Shown here: positions 29,853-32,921 of the stretch, piece after piece
Position numbering within the stretch: the stretch's first letter is position 1
How the letters are laid out: every line of letters starts with the position of its first letter
Origin: Chara braunii
Lineage: Eukaryota > Streptophyta > Charophyceae > Charales > Characeae
DNA length: 32,921 bases
Assembly: GCA_003427395.1 (NCBI GenBank)
Contig: BFEA01000578.1
Coordinates: 23,426 to 56,346, forward strand
Direction of reading: 5' to 3'
Made by a program: the position numbers and the translations under genes
Notes under the pieces: model-generated
Databases searched by the model: none
What the model saw: the letters and a program-made list of their open reading frames with translations, nothing else
Told to the model about the DNA's origin: nothing

Positions 29853-30330
29853 AACAACCACAGACCCTCAACTCTGCGGATGCTGTGACCACCCCAGGTA
29901 TTGAGATCCGTGAAAGGAAAGCCTCCTCCTTTCGTGTGGGCATGGTACTTTCGCTGAACGACTGTATCATCACTGGTTAGACATCCATGCAACTAGTCGA
30001 GGTAAAAAGACAGCATGCTTCATGCACTGCAGAATCATCCACACGCACTCAAAGTCTTAGAAAAGGAAGAATCACACAGTAGAATAGACGTAGAAACAGA
30101 AAGTTGAAGAAGAAGCAGAATGGAAGAAAGAAGAAAGCGGAAACTAGAGGGAAAAAATATGCCTGCGTCGAGTTGTGCTTAAAAAACAAAAAAAAAACAT
30201 CTCTGTGGGAGGTCCATTAGCGAGAACAATACAAGCATACCTAGGAACGAGTAACCCCCATGCAATGATGGCCAGTAAAGCATGAATGAGAAAGCACAGA
30301 CCTGCCCACGTTTGTGATTCATGCTTTCTC
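29853..30330. other. No gene recognised
   Basis: Mixed DNA with an A/G-rich stretch at 30060-30150. No domain, repeat or RNA gene recognised. Confidence 0.35.
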
Positions 30331-30567
30331 AGCTTGAACATAGCACCTTTTTTTTTTTCTTTTTTTCTTTTTTTTTCTTTTTTTTTCTTTTGAAAAAACA
30401 GACCCACCAGTGCTAGCAATGCTGTTTAGCGCAGACATTGCTAGCACCTGGGGAGAGGCTCCATCTATTGGTGGGGAGCATCACCTGCTGGAAAACGGGT
30501 CCAGCGTCCCATACAGAAATTGATACAGAATGATGCAGAATGATGCATAGAGCTTGAACATAGCACC
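30331..30567 (-). mobile_element. LINE-tail copy 3: 203-bp insertion with perfect 17-bp target duplication
   Basis: AGCTTGAACATAGCACC occurs at 30331-30347 and exactly again at 30551-30567. The 203 bp between (30348-30550) start, in minus sense, with TATGCATCATTCTGCATC, continue through TGGGACGCTGGACCCG and the CTCCCCACCAATAGATGGAG block and the hairpin TGCTAGCAATG / CATTGCTAGCA, and end in an A/G-rich tail of over 40 bp (T-rich on plus, 30348-30392). Direct evidence of target-primed retroposition of a 5'-truncated LINE tail or of a SINE sharing that tail. The good TSD makes it one of the youngest insertions here. Confidence 0.85.
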
Positions 30568-31097
30568 AGTGAGGCAACATTGTGACTCAGATTAATATCC
30601 CTCTGTGTATCGGCGACAAGTTTGATTAAAAAGGCCTTAGGGTTTTCACATAAATGGCATGGGAATTTCTGAAAACTTCGGCCTCCGCTAACTAACTCTT
30701 GTCCCTCTGAGTGGGCTGGGTGAGAATCAAACCCAGCACCTACCCAGTGCTCCTCAGGCATGTGTCAACTTCAGTAACGCAAGTGGACATGCAGGTTCTG
30801 CTTCCTGAGTCAGCACATCTTCGTTACAAGATTGAGATACGGTGGAGGGTATCTGTGGTTTCCTTTAACTTCTGATCGAATTTCTGACACACTGGCACCT
30901 GCCAGATCTTGTGCAAGATATTAATATATTTTTTTAGTTGGGAAAGTCCTGGACCTGACTTGAAGGGTGTGGTGCCGGTGGCCTCGAATGTAGCTAGACT
31001 GGAATGAACGTGGCCGAAAGCTCCCCACGTATCCAATTCCCTGTGCCACTTCTTTGCTGCTTGCAGCTAAAGAGGTGTCTGGCCACTGGAGAAGGTN
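30568..31097. other. No gene; weak tRNA-like motif
   Basis: Minus-strand GGGTTTGATTCTCACCC (about 30719-30735) resembles a B box and is preceded by GAGGAGCACTGGG, like the end of a tRNA D arm, but no A box or fold can be supported. The N at 31097 marks an assembly join at the next repeat. Confidence 0.3.
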
Positions 31098-31125
31098 TGC
31101 TAGTGGTGCTGATAACAGCAGACAC
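31098..31125 (-). mobile_element. LINE-tail copy 6 (hairpin fragment)
   Basis: TGCTAGTGGTGCTGATAACA and GCAGACAC match the hairpin block of the LINE-A tail. It is cut off exactly where the left TTAA of E3 begins, and the missing half is not found beyond E3. Confidence 0.6.
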
Positions 31126-31515
31126 TTAAACCACCAGTTCTTGACCCAGCTAGGTGTTTCAAGGTGGTCCGCATACATGCCACGACCTCCGTGGGGTGGA
31201 GCCACCCTTGATGAATTTTATCCACAGCCTGCGAGCGACCCCGACCCCGGAAAGATGCAGTGCCGACCTGTGGCTGTATGCTAGACCAAGCACTTGGGGT
31301 TCAATGTTTTCATGGTGAAACTTAGCCCCCAGTTTGTTGGAGGCTCGTTTTCCCAATCTGCTTTGCTGGCCAACCCTAAAAGAAACGAACTGCTGTGGGC
31401 GTGGAACTGCCTGGCACCACCTGCCCTGTCTACCCCATAGGCCCGATCCACAATTTTGCAATGGGTTAACTATTATGGTGGAGCCAGATACCTGGGAAAT
31501 GTAATGGTCGTTTAA
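31126..31515. mobile_element. Element E3: 382-bp TTAA-flanked inverted-repeat element
   Basis: The left end TTAAACCACCAGTTCTTGAC (31126-31145) continues CCAGCTA as in E2. The right end TGTAATGGTCGTTTAA (31500-31515) matches the reverse complement with about three differences. The interior is non-coding and differs from E1 and E2. The right boundary is less certain than for E1 and E2. Confidence 0.6.
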
Positions 31516-31659
31516 GGGGAAAAATGGGCTTGGGGGCGCTTGACCTGGGAATTTGTCTGGTGCTTAGAATAGCCATTTCGTCAAAATGGACATTTTTTTA
31601 TTTTTTGAATGAAAAATCTGCAAAGATTCGCAAGTCAATCACCCTCAACCTCGCACAGG
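31516..31659. other. Spacer, no gene
   Basis: No feature recognised. Confidence 0.35.
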
Positions 31660-31773
31660 CATGCAACAAGCATCCAGATGACACTAGGAACTGATAGCAG
31701 AAACACAAGGCACACACATGCAACAAGCATCCAGATGAGTGTTCACACTAGGAACTGATAGCAGAAACACAAG
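31660..31773. repeat. Two tandem 57-bp units
   Basis: CATGCAACAAGCATCCAGAT starts at 31660 and 31717. Both units continue through CACTAGGAACTGATAGCAG and AAACACAAG, with a 5-bp insertion/deletion difference. A recent duplication. Confidence 0.9.
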
Positions 31774-31786
31774 AATCACTCGTGAG

Positions 31787-31854
31787 AAGCGGTTAATGGA
31801 GGACCCCGGCCTCATTCTTTATATTGGAATATCAGCCTTGGGCACTGGGTCCCC

Positions 31855-31886
<32 letters not shown>

Positions 31887-31897
31887 CGGTTAATGGA
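31787..31897 (+). mobile_element. Mini-retroposon (83 bp) with 14-bp target duplication
   Basis: AAGCGGTTAATGGA at 31787-31800 recurs exactly at 31884-31897. The insert between them is about 58 bp (GGACCCCGGCCTC...CCCCATTT) plus about 25 A residues. Perfect target duplication and a poly(A) tail mark target-primed reverse transcription. The body does not match the LINE-A tail and I do not recognise its source; it could be the 3' end of a SINE or of a cellular transcript. Confidence 0.85.
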
Positions 31898-31909
31898 AGG
31901 CCCAAAATT

Positions 31910-32070
31910 CAGCGAATTTTGGTGAATTTTTCACCGAAACTGGAGCGGTACCCCTACGGCCCAGCAGTGAGGCCGGACCAGTTTCAGGCCGTCGGCCTGA
32001 CCCTGGTCGGGTACCAGGTTGTCCCGTTCCTGGACCTAGGCCGGTATATCACTTCGGCCTAGGCCCAGGG
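31910..32070. repeat. Cluster of four hairpins
   Basis: Stems: TTTGGTGAA/TTCACCGAA (about 31917-31937), CAGGCC/GGCCTG (31985-31999), CCTGGT/ACCAGG (32002-32018), and CCTGGACCTAGGCCG (32029-32043) with CGGCCTAGGCCCAGG (32055-32069), the last with one mismatch in 15 bp. Non-coding. It could be a foldback or MITE end. Confidence 0.6.
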
Positions 32071-32107
32071 CGGGAGGTAGGTTCATTCATTCTGTTCATT
32101 CGTTCAT

Positions 32108-32483
32108 TGAGCCGGACTGGACCTCCACTCAGCTGCTGCTTCATGTGTGTGTCCATCTCCTCTCTCTCTCTCTCCTCTCTCTCACCATCTCCGCACGTGC
32201 CCTCCGCACGCGCGTNACCTCCACTCAGCTGCTGCTTCATGTGTGTGTCCATCTCCTCTCTCTCTCTCTCCTCTCTCTCACCATCTCCGCACGTGCCCTC
32301 CGCACGCGCGTCACATTGGTATCGGAGCGGAGTTTCGAAACATTGAGCCGGACTGAACCTCCACTCAGCTGCTGCTTCATGTGTGTGTCCATCTCCTCTC
32401 TCTCTCTCTCCTCTCTCTCACCATCTCTGCACGTGCCCTCCGCACGCGCGTCACATTGGTATCGGAGCGGAGTTTCGAACCTC
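32108..32483 (+). repeat. ~142-bp tandem array with primer-binding-like motif
   Basis: Copies of TGAGCCGGACTG(A/G)ACCTCCACTC..., a CTCTCTCT core, then CGCACGCGCGTCACA occur at 32108, about 32215 (5' part missing, joined at N 32214) and 32344. Copies 2 and 3 are followed by TTGGTATCGGAGCGGAGTTT (32316 and 32456), matching the tRNA-iMet primer-binding site (TGGTATCAGAGC) with one change. Each unit therefore has TG...CA ends followed by a primer-binding motif, like very short LTRs of a TRIM-type element arranged in tandem. After the third copy TTTCGAACCTCCG extends resemblance to the complement of a tRNA T arm. Confidence 0.75.
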
Positions 32484-32689
32484 CGCCCCCCCCCAACCCT
32501 CCCTCCCCCTTCCACCTGATAGCCATCTCCTAGTCTGTTTCCGTACCGTACCCGGTCCATCAGCGTGACCAGATACGTCAACCATCCAAGCTGGCGCCTT
32601 TCTCCTCCGTAGCATCCACGGGGGCATTACTCCAGCTGCTGCTGTCCTCCTACAGATCGTCGACGCCGAGCCGCTGTCGCTTTGGCTTT
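32484..32689. other. C-rich spacer, no gene
   Basis: No feature recognised. It may contain further degenerate 18S rRNA sequence near its right end. Confidence 0.35.
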
Positions 32690-32853
32690 GGCTTGTCCAT
32701 CCCCCGTCGCCCCCGACAGCAGTTTGCATCGCGTGGCGAAGTGTTTGGATTGCGGGATCTCGGCGGCTTGCAACTGGCGATGGAACCTTACCATCTGGAG
32801 GAAGGAGAAGCCATAACCAGGTCTCCACAGATGAACCTGCGGAAGGATCATTG
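32690..32853 (+). rRNA. Degenerate 3' end of nuclear 18S rRNA
   Basis: From GGCTTGTCCATCCCCCGTCG (compare the CTTGTACACACCGCCCGTCG of 18S) through GGCGAAGTGTTTGGATTGCG, GAACCTTACCATCTGGAGGA, AGGAGAAGCCATAACCAGGT and GATGAACCTGCGGAAGGATC to ATTG, this follows the last about 165 nt of plant 18S in order. The final 25 nt are nearly intact; the middle is diverged and has small insertions. Many differences are C/T or G/A changes, as expected for methylated silent copies. What follows 32853 is not recognised as a typical ITS1. A dispersed rDNA fragment, not a working gene. Confidence 0.8.
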
Positions 32854-32921
32854 ACACATGGACGGTTGGCCACATCACTACCCGATCCCGCCTCTCCCCC
32901 CCCCCATCCTGCCTCGAACCC
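32854..32921. other. Sequence after the 18S end, possible ITS1 remnant
   Basis: Starts ACACATGGACGG and is C-rich with a run of nine to ten C. It lies where ITS1 would be, but ITS1 is too variable to recognise by eye. Confidence 0.3.

Noticed and set aside
30690-30775. tRNA-like B box as the head of a SINE ending at the 30.35-kb poly(A)
   Set aside because: The exact 17-bp target duplication at 30331 and 30551 places this sequence outside the insertion, so it is not part of that element.
32451-32878. Minus-strand ORFs of up to 140 codons
   Set aside because: They overlap the 18S rRNA fragment and the tandem array on the opposite strand and have no domain; shadows.

Overview
The window looks like nuclear, repeat-rich intergenic DNA of a land plant. 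The main evidence is two L1-type LINEs of plant architecture, three initiator-Met-tRNA-type primer-binding motifs (TGGTATC-GAGC) and many long CT/GA microsatellites. There are no operons, no bacterial-style gene packing and no intact long ORF. I cannot name the species. A Penelope-like reverse transcriptase relic would be unusual for a flowering plant, so a non-model or early-diverging land plant is possible, but this is only an inference. Scattered N bases (for example 956, 977, 2996, 3027, 31097, 32214) show that the sequence is an assembly. I found no convincing intact host protein gene; nearly everything that can be recognised is mobile DNA or its wreckage.

Layout. 1-2.9 kb: GC-richer DNA with a 3 x 179-bp tandem repeat carrying covarying hairpins, then a U6 snRNA-like relic and a tRNA-like relic, both on the minus strand. 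3.9-6.4 kb: AT-rich block with three copies of one ~0.52-kb inverted-repeat element (one inverted, two direct) around a hairpin-rich tandem repeat. 6.4-7.7 kb: a 397-bp tandem duplication, then an LTR-like segment with a primer-binding motif on the minus strand. 7.6-10.3 kb: a decayed plus-strand LINE (LINE-B) split cleanly at a TTAA by a 541-bp inverted-repeat element (E1). 10.5-11.9 kb: AT-rich direct and tandem repeats. 12.1-13.7 kb: Penelope-like RT relic. 13.7-16 kb: a tandem duplication, a (CT)30 tract, and a perfect 3 x 132-bp array that may be a triplicated 45-nt exon. 16.1-16.6 kb: another LINE C-terminal relic.

17-21 kb: a LINE-tail fragment, unassigned DNA and a four-copy diverged repeat. 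21.1-28.7 kb: a nearly complete but broken L1-type LINE (LINE-A) on the minus strand, with gag-like ORF1 (CCHC knuckle), ORF2 (APE endonuclease, RT with FADD, C-terminal zinc-binding segment) and a 3' tail ending in a 28-nt poly(A), read as poly(T) on +. Short copies of that 3' tail are scattered at 17.2, 28.8, 29.8, 30.4 and 31.1 kb; the one at 30.35-30.55 kb has a perfect 17-bp target-site duplication. 29.0-31.5 kb holds two more members of the TTAA element family (E2, E3). 31.6-32.9 kb holds a tiny poly(A) retroposon with a 14-bp target duplication, a hairpin cluster, a ~142-bp tandem array containing a primer-binding-like motif, and a degenerate 3' end of 18S rRNA.

The parts act together as a transposon community. 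LINE-A-type machinery plausibly made the short poly(A) insertions. The TTAA family is non-coding here, so any active member depends on a transposase encoded elsewhere. Everything rests on reading the sequence by eye; no database search or folding program was run.
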